A DNA stretch of 64,000 nt from an uncultured Magnetospirillum sp. GTDB taxonomy: Bacteria > Pseudomonadota > Alphaproteobacteria > Rhodospirillales > Magnetospirillaceae. The stretch lies in assembly GCF_903853455.1 (NCBI RefSeq), contig NZ_CAINTR010000019.1, forward strand, positions 1 to 64,000. Direction: 5' to 3'. The notes under the pieces are model-generated. The model did no database searches. It saw only the letters and a program-made list of their open reading frames with translations, and had not been told where the DNA came from. A program made the translations under genes and the position numbers. Positions 27,806 through 38,127 of the stretch are shown piece by piece; position 1 is the first letter of the stretch; each line of letters starts with the position of its first letter.

Positions 27806-28087
27806 ATGAGCAACGAAAGCTTCACCAGCGTGTGGGACGCGATCGAGGATACGCCCGCCCAGGCCGAGAACATGAAACTACGATCCGCGCTGATGATGGC
27901 GCTCAAGGACCACATCGCCGGCGAGGGCCTGAGCCAGGGTCAAGCCGCCAAGGTGTTCGGCGTCACCCAGCCGCGCGTGTCGGACCTCATGCGCGGCAAG
28001 ATCGATCTGTTCAGTCTCGACACCCTGGTGAACATGCTCGCCGCCGCTGGCCTGCATGTGGACATCCATGTGGGCAAGGCGGCCTGA
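27806..28087 (+). CDS. XRE-family antitoxin (HigA-like), orphaned
   Basis: 93 residues. A Cro/C1 helix-turn-helix at about 45-80 reads GLSQGQAAKVFGVTQPRVSD followed by LMRGKIDLFSLDTLVNML, typical of the antitoxins encoded after Gp49-like toxins. The N-terminal ~30 residues (SVWDAIEDTPAQAENMKLRS) would bind toxin. AAGGAG precedes the ATG. The gene is intact although its toxin is truncated, so it may now act only as an autoregulator or as protection against related toxins. Confidence 0.85.
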   Translation: MSNESFTSVWDAIEDTPAQAENMKLRSALMMALKDHIAGEGLSQGQAAKVFGVTQPRVSDLMRGKIDLFSLDTLVNMLAAAGLHVDIHVGKAA

Positions 28088-28096
28088 CGCCCCCCC

Positions 28097-29395
28097 CTAA
28101 ACCAGCCTTCCCCGGGCCGTGATCAGGTCCTCGCGGGCATGGTCGTAGGCCAGTCGGAAGGCGTCCAGGCCGTGGGATTCCAGGGTGCCGTCGGACAGGC
28201 CGAGCAGGATCTCGTCCAGCACCGTCTCCAGCTCGGCTTCGGCGGCGTCCATCTCGTCGGGCCGGGTGGCGGCGCGGATGCGCTGGCGCAGGCGCATCAA
28301 CTCGCCGACCCGCTCGCTGGCCTGATGGGGACGGCGGCGGAACACGGTGCTGTACAGCGCCACCGCCATGGAGCCCAGCACGCTGGCCACCGACATGCCG
28401 ATATAGATCAGGTCGGAATAGCGGTCGAAGAAGGTCTTGACCTCGCTGGCGACATATTCGGTGGCGCCGTCATGGGCGGCGATCAGGGCGCCCTTTTCGG
28501 TGTCGGGCGGCTCGATGCGGGTGGCGAAGCTGTTGTCGACCGCCAGTTGGCGGCCGTTCTCGAACAGGGCGCGCATCAATTCGACCACGTGCTGTTCGGT
28601 CATGCCGCGCCGCGCCACCAGGATCTTTTGCAGGGCGATGGTGTCGATGTCGTCCTCGGGGATGCGGGGCGAGCCCGACAGCAGGCCGGCCTCGATGGTT
28701 TCGGTGTAGACGCCGGGAACCTTGCGCTGCAAGGCCTTGGCGTCCTCGATGTCGTGGACCGAGAAGCCGCGCACATGCTTGGCCAGCCCCTCGAAATCGC
28801 CGCCCGAGCCCAGGCGCGACAGCGGATAGATCAGCACCGCCAGGTCGGCGCTGGCGGGCAGCACCGTCTCCAGGGGGACGTCCGGCGACAGGGTGCGGAT
28901 ATCGGTCGTCTTGAAGTCGAACTTGTACTGTTCCAGCAGGCGGCGCAGGAAGGCCTCGTTGCGGCTGTCGCGCCCGACCACCACCACCTTCTTGCCCTGG
29001 ATCTCGGCCAGGGTGGTGAGCCGGGTGCGCTTGGCCCCGATCAACAGCACCGCCTCGTGCTCCAGTATCGCCAGCGCCCGCGCGTTCACCGGAATCTTGG
29101 TGTCGTCGGAGCGTACGATGGCCAGGTCGGCCTCGTGACGGGCGAAGCGGAGCAGGGCCTGGCCGCGGGTCTCCTGGGTCTCGATCTTGAGGCGGATGGT
29201 GGCGTGGCTCTGTTGCAGCACCCCGGCCAGCCTGACGGCGAAGCGGTATTCCGGGCTGTGCTCCGGCCCGACCGCGATGGTGATCACGGTCTGCTGCCGG
29301 TACCAGTCGCTGAGCACCGTGACGCCGACCACCGCCGCGGCGGTCAGCGCCGCCGTCGCCAGCCCCAGCAGCAGGATTCGGGTGCGGTTGCGCAT
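28097..29395 (-). CDS. TAXI-family substrate-binding protein with membrane anchors
   Basis: 432 residues. An N-terminal membrane helix (about 8-28) is followed by a periplasmic TAXI-type binding domain (VITIAVGPEHSPEYRFAVRL, VLLIGAKRTRLTTLAEIQGK) and a second helix near residue 335 (LIYIGMSVASVLGSMAVALY). A cytoplasmic helical tail of about 75 residues ends the protein. Usual TRAP-TAXI systems have a fused DctQM permease; none is nearby, and the second helix with a tail suggests a signalling or scaffold role instead. It begins four bases after copD. Confidence 0.83.
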   Translation of the reverse strand: MRNRTRILLLGLATAALTAAAVVGVTVLSDWYRQQTVITIAVGPEHSPEYRFAVRLAGVLQQSHATIRLKIETQETRGQALLRFARHEADLAIVRSDDTKIPVNARALAILEHEAVLLIGAKRTRLTTLAEIQGKKVVVVGRDSRNEAFLRRLLEQYKFDFKTTDIRTLSPDVPLETVLPASADLAVLIYPLSRLGSGGDFEGLAKHVRGFSVHDIEDAKALQRKVPGVYTETIEAGLLSGSPRIPEDDIDTIALQKILVARRGMTEQHVVELMRALFENGRQLAVDNSFATRIEPPDTEKGALIAAHDGATEYVASEVKTFFDRYSDLIYIGMSVASVLGSMAVALYSTVFRRRPHQASERVGELMRLRQRIRAATRPDEMDAAEAELETVLDEILLGLSDGTLESHGLDAFRLAYDHAREDLITARGRLV

Positions 29396-29399
29396 GGCC

Positions 29400-30989
29400 T
29401 CAGATCTCGCGGTAGAACAGAAGCAGCAGCCCGACCATGGAGAAGCAGATCGGCCAGACGATGCCGGCGACCCGCTTCACCCGGCCTTCGCTGCGGATCT
29501 CCAGCCAGCGCATCCAGCCGGCCAGGACCCCGAAGATGCCCATGGGGATATGGCTGAACTCGATCAGGAAGCGCTCCTTGACGTCGGTCAGGGTGTGGTT
29601 GTGCACCAGCAGCAGCGCCGCGCCGACGGCGCACAGGACGGGAAAGATCAGGGCCGAGCGCTCGGTCCTCAGCCGGCCGGTGCGGACCGCCCATTCGAAC
29701 AGGCCGAACGGGAACATCAGCAACCCCACCAGCCGGTGCTGGAACACTTCCGGGTCGGTCAGGGTCTCGAAGAAGCCACGTGGGCCGATGGGCCAGCTTT
29801 CCGGGTCCGAGCGGATCAGGATGGCGGTGCCGATCACCAGGAACAGCAGCGGCCAATGCCGCGCCCAATGCGCCTTGCCGCTGCCCTGGGCCATGGCCAG
29901 CAGCCCCATGGCCAGCACGAAGGCGCCGGCCCAGTTGTGGTTGAACTCCGACCACATCTTGTCGGCCAGCTCCATGTCCTCGGTCTTGGAATCGGCGGCG
30001 ATGCTGAGCGCTTCCGACGGCGGGCTGACCAGACGCGGCGGCCGCACCGGGGCCATGCGGTCATGGATTTCCGACACCGTCGCCTGGAACGCGGTCTGGT
30101 CCACCGCCGGCGGCTGCGACGCCATGGAGGCGGCGATCATCAGCACGGTGACGCCGATGCCGATCTCCACCTCGGCGAAGCGGCGCAGGCGGAACAGCCC
30201 GCTGTCCTTCCCCTCGGCGTGGGTCGAGCGGCGGTTCATGAAGGCCAGCAGCAGCAGGACCGCCAGCAGGGTGATCTTGGCGCCGGTCATGATGCCGTAG
30301 GCGGTGCCGATCAGGGCGGCGAGGGTGGCGATATAGCCCCAGGCCAGCATGGCGGCGCCGGCCAGCAGCAGGCCGACCGCGCCGGTGAACAGGAGGGAGA
30401 AACGCCGCCCGGCCATCCGCCGGGTCTCGCCCTCGCGGATTCGCGCCAGGGCCAGCAGCATGAAGGGGATGCCGCCGATCCACAGGCTCGCCCCGGCCTG
30501 ATGCAGGGTGTCGGCCAGCATGAAGAACGGACGGTCGTCCAGGCGGGCATAGGCGTGGCTGGACAGGACGGAGGCCAGCAGGATCACCAGCGCGGCCGCC
30601 ACCAGGAGCAGCAGCGGCGCCCCGCTCCGGGCGGAGCGGGCCACCAGCCCCACCACCAGGGCGGCGGCGGCCATGACCAGATTCCAGCCGACGAAATCGG
30701 CGCCGACCGCCTCGGACGGGGGGATCTCCAGCCCGGCGACCAGTTGGGCCAGATTGGCGACGACGGCCACCACCACCACCGCCGCCAGGACGAAGCCGGC
30801 GCGGGCGGTCCAGCGCAGGCCGGTGGCCTCCAGCTCCGGGCCGATGCCGGCCAGTTGGCCAGCCAGCGGCCGGCTGAAGCCGAACAGGAACAGCAGCCCG
30901 CCCAGCACGACGGATTGGGCCGACAGTTGCAGGCCGCGCAGGATGACCGCCAGGAAGGCGATGATGTCGGGAGGCAGGGCGGCCAGCAT
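29400..30989 (-). CDS. copD: CopD-family copper-resistance membrane protein with extra C-terminal membrane domain
   Basis: 529 residues. The N-terminal half is a CopD-type domain of about eight helices (LSAQSVVLGGLLFLFGFSRP, ADTLHQAGASLWIGGIPFML with His, AKITLLAVLLLLAFMNRRST). After a periplasmic loop (about 315-350), a second half adds roughly five helices and motifs such as LLVHNHTLTDVKERFLIEFS, a layout longer than plain CopD (about 300). The start lies two bases after the copC stop. It probably moves copper into or across the membrane together with CopC. Confidence 0.83.
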   Translation of the reverse strand: MLAALPPDIIAFLAVILRGLQLSAQSVVLGGLLFLFGFSRPLAGQLAGIGPELEATGLRWTARAGFVLAAVVVVAVVANLAQLVAGLEIPPSEAVGADFVGWNLVMAAAALVVGLVARSARSGAPLLLLVAAALVILLASVLSSHAYARLDDRPFFMLADTLHQAGASLWIGGIPFMLLALARIREGETRRMAGRRFSLLFTGAVGLLLAGAAMLAWGYIATLAALIGTAYGIMTGAKITLLAVLLLLAFMNRRSTHAEGKDSGLFRLRRFAEVEIGIGVTVLMIAASMASQPPAVDQTAFQATVSEIHDRMAPVRPPRLVSPPSEALSIAADSKTEDMELADKMWSEFNHNWAGAFVLAMGLLAMAQGSGKAHWARHWPLLFLVIGTAILIRSDPESWPIGPRGFFETLTDPEVFQHRLVGLLMFPFGLFEWAVRTGRLRTERSALIFPVLCAVGAALLLVHNHTLTDVKERFLIEFSHIPMGIFGVLAGWMRWLEIRSEGRVKRVAGIVWPICFSMVGLLLLFYREI

Positions 30990-30991
30990 GG

Positions 30992-31354
30992 TCAGTGCTC
31001 CGTGGCGGTGAAGGGAAGCTCGCCCCGGCTGACATGGCCGTCCACCGACAGCACGTCCCAATGCAGGACGTAGCGGCCGGGCGGCAGCGCGGTGACGGTG
31101 GCGGCGAGGTCGGCTTCAGTCTTGCCCTGGCTCGCCTCCAGCGTCCTGGCGGTGCCGGCGGGTCCCTTCAGGCTCAGCCGCGACCGCTTGGCATCGACCC
31201 GGCTGTTGTAATGCAGATTGAAGTCGATCCTGGCCCCGGCAACCTCGGATTTGGGGGCGGGCAGGGACTCCACCAGCACGGCATGGGCGGCGGCGGCATC
31301 GGGCAGAAGCAGCCCCAGCGACAGGGTAACGGCGAGCAGCAGGGCCTTGAACAT
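30992..31354 (-). CDS. copC: Periplasmic copper-binding protein CopC
   Basis: 120 residues. A signal peptide (MFKALLLAVTLSLGLLLPDA) precedes HAVLVESLPAPKSEV; the mature N-terminal His is a Cu(II) ligand in CopC proteins, and a second conserved His occurs in LSVDGHVSRGELPF. The start is chosen for AGGACGAGG upstream and for correct signal peptide length. It heads the copC-copD-TAXI operon. Copper supply to the cbb3 oxidase or tolerance is the likely role. Confidence 0.88.
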   Translation of the reverse strand: MFKALLLAVTLSLGLLLPDAAAAHAVLVESLPAPKSEVAGARIDFNLHYNSRVDAKRSRLSLKGPAGTARTLEASQGKTEADLAATVTALPPGRYVLHWDVLSVDGHVSRGELPFTATEH

Positions 31355-31500
31355 CAATCCTCGTCCTTCGATGACCGCAAACAGTGCAGACCGTGCCATG
31401 CCGGGAATGATCCGACAAGTGTCGCCTGCGCACAGCCACATTGCCGCGCTGCGTGGGGGATGCCATGCTGTGTCCGAGAGTTTTTCGGGAAAGTGCCGTC

Positions 31501-32454
31501 ATGACGTCAGATCCAGCCGCGCCGACCCTGTCGGTGATCATCCCTTGCTACAACGAGGGCGAAAACGTCCAGACCCTGTTCGGCCGGTTGCTGCCGGTGC
31601 TGCGGGGGCTGGGCGCCGCGTTCGAGGTGATCTGCATCAATGACGGCTCGGTCGATGACACGCTGGACCGGCTGCTGGAGGTGCAAAAGACCGAGCCCGC
31701 CCTGCGAATCATCGACCTGTCGCGCAATTTCGGCAAGGAGAAGGCGCTGTCGGCCGGGCTGTTCCACAGCCGGGGGCAGGCGGTGGTGCCCATGGACGCC
31801 GATTTGCAGCATCCGCCCGAGGCCATCGCCGACATGCTGGCGCAATGGCGCGACGGCTGGGAGGTGGTGTTCGCCCGGCGCGACGCCCGCGCCGGCCAGG
31901 GGCTGTCCGAGCGCCTGTTCGCCAAGGGCTTCTATTGGGTGTTCGATCACCTGTCCGACGTCCGGCTGCCGCGCGAGGTCGGCGATTTCCGGCTGATGGA
32001 CCGCAAGGTGGTCGATACCATCAACACCATGCCCGAGCGGTCGCGCTTCATGAAGGGCATCTTCGCCTGGGTGGGCTACCGCCACACCGAGATCGTCTAT
32101 CACCAGGCCGAGCGGGCGGCGGGCGTCTCCAAGTTCAACTCGCTCAAGCTGTTGCGCTTCGCCTTCGACGGACTGACCTCGTTCTCCAACTTTCCCCTCA
32201 AGGTGTGGGGCGGGATCGGGGCGGTCATCTCCAGCTTGGCGTTCTTGTACATCGTGGTGCGCATCATCCGCACCATCGTCTGGGGCATCGACGTGCCCGG
32301 CTACGAATCCACCCTGGTCTCGGTGCTGTTCCTGGGCGGCATGCAACTGCTGACGCTGGGAATCATCGGCGACTATCTCGGCCGGGTGTTCGACGAGGTC
32401 AAGGGACGGCCGCTGTTCATCATCCGCAAGCTGTACGAATCCGGCGAGGAGTGA
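31501..32454 (+). CDS. Family 2 glycosyltransferase (GtrB/DPM1-like)
   Basis: 317 residues. A GT-A domain with TLSVIIPCYNEGENVQTLF, the nucleotide-sugar pocket VICINDGSVDDTLD, the metal motif PMDADLQHPPE and FRLMDRKVVDTIN is followed by two C-terminal membrane helices (about 230-250 and 270-290). This layout transfers a sugar to a polyprenyl phosphate. Target polymer unknown; no O-antigen cluster is adjacent. An upstream in-frame start is possible but adds non-conserved residues. Confidence 0.88.
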   Translation: MTSDPAAPTLSVIIPCYNEGENVQTLFGRLLPVLRGLGAAFEVICINDGSVDDTLDRLLEVQKTEPALRIIDLSRNFGKEKALSAGLFHSRGQAVVPMDADLQHPPEAIADMLAQWRDGWEVVFARRDARAGQGLSERLFAKGFYWVFDHLSDVRLPREVGDFRLMDRKVVDTINTMPERSRFMKGIFAWVGYRHTEIVYHQAERAAGVSKFNSLKLLRFAFDGLTSFSNFPLKVWGGIGAVISSLAFLYIVVRIIRTIVWGIDVPGYESTLVSVLFLGGMQLLTLGIIGDYLGRVFDEVKGRPLFIIRKLYESGEE

Positions 32455-32488
32455 GGCGGCGGCGTCCTGCCCAACCCAACCCCTTTCT

Positions 32489-32594
32489 CGTCACCCCCGC
32501 GAAAGCGGGGGTCCATGCCAACGTGAAATCCGATGTGGGCCGTTTAGGACTGGGGCGCCTGATGCATGGATTCCCGCTTTCGCGGGAATGACGA
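32489..32594. repeat. Inverted repeat element (CCCGCGAAAGCGGG type)
   Basis: GTCACCCCCGCGAAAGCGGG(GGTCCATGC) at the left is inverted at the right as GCATGGATTCCCGCTTTCGCGGGAATGAC. Each end is itself a hairpin, with about 50 bases between. It is a widespread proteobacterial dispersed repeat type and lies between convergent genes. Confidence 0.75.
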
Positions 32595-32613
32595 AGGAAA
32601 CGGGGCTGCTTCC

Positions 32614-33030
32614 TCACCCCTTCGGGTGATCGGGGTGCTTCTCGGCATAGGGCCGGTAGCGCAGGTCCTTGCCGATGATGTGGCGCATCAGCCACTTGGA
32701 CAGGAAGTCCAGGGCTTCCGAGGCCGGCACGCTGGCGGGGTTGGCCAGATAGCGCTGGCGCATGTCCAGAACCTCCTTGACCATGGCGCGATGGACCGCT
32801 TGATGCTCCTCCAGGTCGGGGTAGTCACAGGCGGCCAGCAGCTTTTCCTCTTCGGAGAAGTGATAGCGGGTGTAGTCCAGCAGATCGTTCAGCACCGTGT
32901 CGACGGCGCTGGTGGCGTCGCCGCTCATGGCCTCGAACAGCAGATTGATCAGATCCACCAGCTTCTTGTGGTGGTCGTCCATCCGCGTTACGCCGACGCT
33001 CAGATTTTCCGTCCATTGCAGATAGGACAT
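32614..33030 (-). CDS. Bacteriohemerythrin
   Basis: 138-residue single-domain hemerythrin that binds O2 at a di-iron site. Ligands seen: His21 (DDHHKKL), His57 and Glu61 (YHFSEEEKL), His76 and His80 (EEHQAVHRAM), His117 and Asp122 (LMRHIIGKD). GGGAGGGG lies upstream of MSYLQWTENL. In microaerophiles these proteins deliver oxygen to respiratory or monooxygenase enzymes or act as oxygen sensors; the particular partner is unknown. Confidence 0.93.
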   Translation of the reverse strand: MSYLQWTENLSVGVTRMDDHHKKLVDLINLLFEAMSGDATSAVDTVLNDLLDYTRYHFSEEEKLLAACDYPDLEEHQAVHRAMVKEVLDMRQRYLANPASVPASEALDFLSKWLMRHIIGKDLRYRPYAEKHPDHPKG

Positions 33031-33094
33031 GCCGCCCCTCCCGAGCCCCGAGGAAGATGGAGAAAGTCGCGTGACTCTAGCATGGCGGGTCGGC

Positions 33095-33862
33095 TCAGCG
33101 AAACCCGTATGCATCCATGGCCAGGGCGCCGGCATCCAGGCTGTGGTGAAGGCGGGTTCCCTGCCCGGTGGCCGCCGCGCCCAGGGCGGTGAACAGCGGC
33201 AGCAGATGCTCCTCGGTGGGATGGGCGAAGGCGGCATGAGGGGCCAGGGCGCGATAGTCCAGCAGGTCCTCGACGCGGCCGGCCTCGACGGCCGCGGCCA
33301 TCCAGCCGGTGAATTCGACCATGGCCGGATCGACCGGGGCATTGGGCGGGCGGCGGAAATAGTCGCCGAGATTGTGGGTGGCGGCGCCGGTGCCCAGGAT
33401 CAGGATTCCGTCCTCCACCAGCGGGCGCAGGCGCCGGCCCAGATCGTAGTGGTGACGCGCTCCGGCCTCGGGCTGGACCGACAGCGGCGCCACCGGCACG
33501 TCGGCATCGGGCCACATCAGGCTCATCACCGACCAGATGCCGTGGTCGATGCCGGCTCCCGGATCCTGGCGGATGTCCGGCCCCAGCAGCTCGGCGGCAC
33601 GCGCCGCCACTTCCGGCGCGCCGGGCGGCGCGTAGGTCATCTGGTACAGCGCGGGCGGAAAGCCGTACATGTCGTCGATCTTGTCGGGCCGGGCGGCCAG
33701 ACCCAGGGTCGGCACCTGGGTCAGCCAATGGGCCGAGACCGCCAGCACCGCCTTCGGCTTGCCGATCCGTCCCCCCAATTCCAGGAGGAACCGCCGGGCC
33801 GGGGTATCTTCCAGCACCATCATGGGTGAGCCGTGCGACACGAACAGGGTTGAGACGTCCAT
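33095..33862 (-). CDS. DODA-type (class III, LigB-like) extradiol ring-cleavage dioxygenase
   Basis: 255 residues. The iron/zinc ligand motifs LFVSHGSPMMVLED, VLAVSAHWLTQVP and ILILGTGAATHNLGDYFRR are typical of the YgiD/4,5-DOPA dioxygenase group, and FAHPTEEHLLPLFTALGAA with its conserved His ends the active site. The substrate is unknown. AAGGAGAAGCCCC precedes the ATG. It is divergent from a LysR gene, the classic arrangement for a regulator and its target. Confidence 0.88.
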   Translation of the reverse strand: MDVSTLFVSHGSPMMVLEDTPARRFLLELGGRIGKPKAVLAVSAHWLTQVPTLGLAARPDKIDDMYGFPPALYQMTYAPPGAPEVAARAAELLGPDIRQDPGAGIDHGIWSVMSLMWPDADVPVAPLSVQPEAGARHHYDLGRRLRPLVEDGILILGTGAATHNLGDYFRRPPNAPVDPAMVEFTGWMAAAVEAGRVEDLLDYRALAPHAAFAHPTEEHLLPLFTALGAAATGQGTRLHHSLDAGALAMDAYGFR

Positions 33863-33912
33863 GGGGCTTCTCCTTATGCGCCGTCCCAATATTAGCTTCC
33901 AGCGGCAAGGAT

Positions 33913-33944
33913 CAACAATGCATGATAGTTGGGATGGATTGTTG
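33913..33944. promoter_or_regulatory. Possible LysR operator between divergent genes
   Basis: CAACAAT (33913-33919) and ATTGTTG (33938-33944) form a perfect inverted repeat with an 18-base spacer in the 96-base gap between the dioxygenase and LysR genes. Position fits an autoregulator site; unproven. Confidence 0.4.
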
Positions 33945-33958
33945 CTGGAGACGCATCA

Positions 33959-34885
33959 ATGATGACGCGGTTTGATTTCCTGCAAGCCTTCGTCCGGGTG
34001 GCGGAGACCGGCAGCTTTTCCGAGGCCGCCCGGCGGCTGGGCCTGTCCAAGTCCATGGTCAGCCGCCAGGTCTCGGCGCTGGAGGCGGAACTGGGCGTGC
34101 GCCTGCTTCACCGCACCACGCGGTCGCTGTCGCCCACCGAGGCCGGCCGCGCCTATCTGGAACGCTGCCAGCGCATCCTGGCCGATCTCGACGAGGCCAA
34201 TCTGCTGGTCAGCCGGTTGCAGGCGGTGCCGCGCGGCCGTCTGCGGGTCAGCGCGCCGCTGTCCTTCGGCATCGGCCATCTGTCGGCCGCCTTGCCCGGC
34301 TTTCTCGAGCGCTATCCCGAGATCGAGCTGGAGATGAACATGACCGACCGTCATGTGGATCTGGTGGAGGAGGGGTGGGATCTGGCGGTGCGCATCGGGC
34401 GGTTGGCGGATTCGTCGCTGATCGTCCGTCGGCTGGCGCCGATCCGGGGGGTGGCGGTGGCGGCACCGGCCTATCTGGAGCGGCGGGGGACGCCCCTTGT
34501 CCCGCCCGACCTGGAGCGGCACGACTGCCTGATCCATAGCGCCAGGACATCGGAATGGCGCTTCGTCTCCCCCGAGGGGCTGGCGTCGCAGGTGGCGGTG
34601 CACGGGCGCTTCCTCGCCGACAATGGCGACGTCCTGCGGGTGATGGCCTTGGCCGGCCTCGGCATCGTGCAATTGCCCAGCTTCTTCGTCGGTGACGACA
34701 TCCGCGCCGGCCGGCTGGTTCCGGTGCTGGAGGGCTTCATTCCCCAGGAGGCCTCGCTCAACGCGGTCTACCCCCATGGCCGCCATCTGTCGCCCAAGGT
34801 CCGGGCCTTCGTGGATTACCTGGCGGAGAAATTCGGTCCCGAACCCTACTGGGACCGGGACATCGCCATGGCGGCGAACGGTTGA
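33959..34885 (+). CDS. LysR-family transcriptional regulator
   Basis: 308 residues. An N-terminal winged helix-turn-helix (GSFSEAARRLGLSKSMVSRQ) and linker helix are followed by a periplasmic-binding-protein-like effector domain (LRVSAPLSFGIGHLSAALPG, VEEGWDLAVRIGRLADSSL). It resembles the subgroup that controls divergently coded oxidoreductases. GGAG is eight bases before this ATG; the next codon is also ATG. Likely target: the dioxygenase gene on the other strand. Confidence 0.93.
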   Translation: MMTRFDFLQAFVRVAETGSFSEAARRLGLSKSMVSRQVSALEAELGVRLLHRTTRSLSPTEAGRAYLERCQRILADLDEANLLVSRLQAVPRGRLRVSAPLSFGIGHLSAALPGFLERYPEIELEMNMTDRHVDLVEEGWDLAVRIGRLADSSLIVRRLAPIRGVAVAAPAYLERRGTPLVPPDLERHDCLIHSARTSEWRFVSPEGLASQVAVHGRFLADNGDVLRVMALAGLGIVQLPSFFVGDDIRAGRLVPVLEGFIPQEASLNAVYPHGRHLSPKVRAFVDYLAEKFGPEPYWDRDIAMAANG

Positions 34886-35046
34886 CGGGAGTCGCGGCGG
34901 CGCTTGGTGGCGCGGGCGGCGGCGAAGGCGGGTACTCGCGGCTGGGTCGCCAGCGGGAGCGGCAGGGGCGGTGGCGACGGCGGCTTTCCCCGGATGCCGT
35001 CAAGGGCTTCCAGCAAGGCGGCCCAATCTGTAAGGTCGATGGTCAT
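34846..35046 (-). CDS. Possible small hypothetical protein
   Basis: A 66-residue frame starting MTIDLTDWAALLEALDGIRG, then proline-rich and basic (ATKRRRDSRQ). GGAAC lies about ten bases before the ATG. It overlaps the end of the LysR gene by 40 bases on the opposite strand. No family recognised; the acidic/hydrophobic start looks protein-like but the rest may be chance coding in GC-rich DNA. Confidence 0.35.
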   Translation of the reverse strand: MTIDLTDWAALLEALDGIRGKPPSPPPLPLPLATQPRVPAFAAARATKRRRDSRQPFAAMAMSRSQ

Positions 35047-35160
35047 CGGTCGGTGGTTCCATTCGAGGGCCCAAAAGGGCGACGCATTTATCTACCGTTA
35101 ACATTACGCCCTGCCGCGACCAGGGTCTGTGAGCGGATGCACAAAGCGGAAAGGACGTGA

Positions 35161-35946
35161 ATGTTTACACGCTTGCGAGGCTCGATCCCTGCGCGGGGGC
35201 GTGCCCTGGTCTTGGTGCTGGCCCTGACGGTTCTGGCCGGATGCGCGCCCGCTCCGGCACCCGATCCCATGCAGACCATTCGCGACCACCTGTTCTATGA
35301 CGGTCTCGCCGCCTTCCACGAGGGCTACTACAAGGAGGCGGCGGTCCGATGGGAACGGGCCGCCCGGTTCGGCGACGGCGACGCCGCCCGCAATCTGGGC
35401 CATCTCTACCGCCAGGGGCTGGGAGTCGAACAGGATATTTCCATCGCGGTGGGGTGGTATCAGGTCGCCGCCGATGCCGGGGTGGTGACGGCCCAGTACA
35501 ATCTGGGCATGGTCTACCTCGATGGCGGCCCGAACTTCCCCAAGGACCGGGGGCAGGCCTTGCTGTGGCTGAACAAGGCGGCCAGTGCCGGCGTCGTGCC
35601 GGCCCGGAAAGAATTGGAGCGTCTGGCGGCCGAGCCGCCCGTGCCCGCGCCGGTCGCCGTTCCCGCCGTGACGCCCGAGCCGCCGCCCGCACCTCCGCCG
35701 GTCACGGAGCCCGAACGGGTTCAGATCGGCTCCTACCAGACCCGTAAAGCGGCCGAGGCGGATCTGCGGCGGCTCAAGCGGCGCTCCGACCTGGATTTCG
35801 AAATCGTCGTGGGAGGCAAGGACGGCCAGCACTGGTATCGCTTGATGGCGGTGGGCAAGCCGGAGGAGGTGGAGGCCTATTGCCGCGAGGTCGCGACCCA
35901 CCGTGTCGGCTGCTGGCCCCACAAAAGGATTCCACCGATCGAATGA
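35161..35946 (+). CDS. Lipoprotein with Sel1 repeats and C-terminal SPOR domain
   Basis: 261 residues. A lipobox LAGC near residue 27 ends the signal peptide. Two to three Sel1-like repeats follow (AAVRWERAARFGDGDAARNL, AVGWYQVAADAGVVTAQYNL, ALLWLNKAASAGVVPARKEL), then a Pro/Val-rich linker and a SPOR domain (VQIGSYQTRKAAEADLRRLK to the end) that binds denuded peptidoglycan. It probably sits at the outer membrane or septum. Its stop codon lies inside the stem of the hairpin at 35932-35964. Confidence 0.88.
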   Translation: MFTRLRGSIPARGRALVLVLALTVLAGCAPAPAPDPMQTIRDHLFYDGLAAFHEGYYKEAAVRWERAARFGDGDAARNLGHLYRQGLGVEQDISIAVGWYQVAADAGVVTAQYNLGMVYLDGGPNFPKDRGQALLWLNKAASAGVVPARKELERLAAEPPVPAPVAVPAVTPEPPPAPPPVTEPERVQIGSYQTRKAAEADLRRLKRRSDLDFEIVVGGKDGQHWYRLMAVGKPEEVEAYCREVATHRVGCWPHKRIPPIE

Positions 35947-36045
35947 CGATCATTCGATCGGTGGCAAGGCCAAAGGCCGCCGCGCCTCGTGGCGCGAAAG
36001 CCAAGCGGCCCGGAGGGTCGCGCCCGGCGCGTGAGGGCGTACATA
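35932..36045 (+). repeat. 3'-end repeat element, copy 3 (hairpin overlaps the stop codon)
   Basis: CCACCGATCGAATGA (35932-35946) pairs perfectly with TCATTCGATCGGTGG (35950-35964); the TGA stop of the lipoprotein gene is in the left arm. Then come GGCAAGGCCAAAGGCCGCCG, the CGCGCCTCGTGGCGCG hairpin, AAAGCCAAGCGG and CGCCCGGCGCGTGAGGGC, matching the other two copies in order and orientation. Confidence 0.75.
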
Positions 36046-36104
36046 AAGTAAGGTCTTGTAAAGCTTGACTCCGGCGGGGCAAGCGTCCCACTGTTTCCGT
36101 TCTC

Positions 36105-38125
<2,021 letters not shown>

Positions 38126-38127
38126 CC

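Noticed and set aside
27487-27915. 142-codon minus-strand frame across the toxin and antitoxin start
   Set aside because: It overlaps better-supported plus-strand genes and is not in frame with the TAXI remnant peptide.
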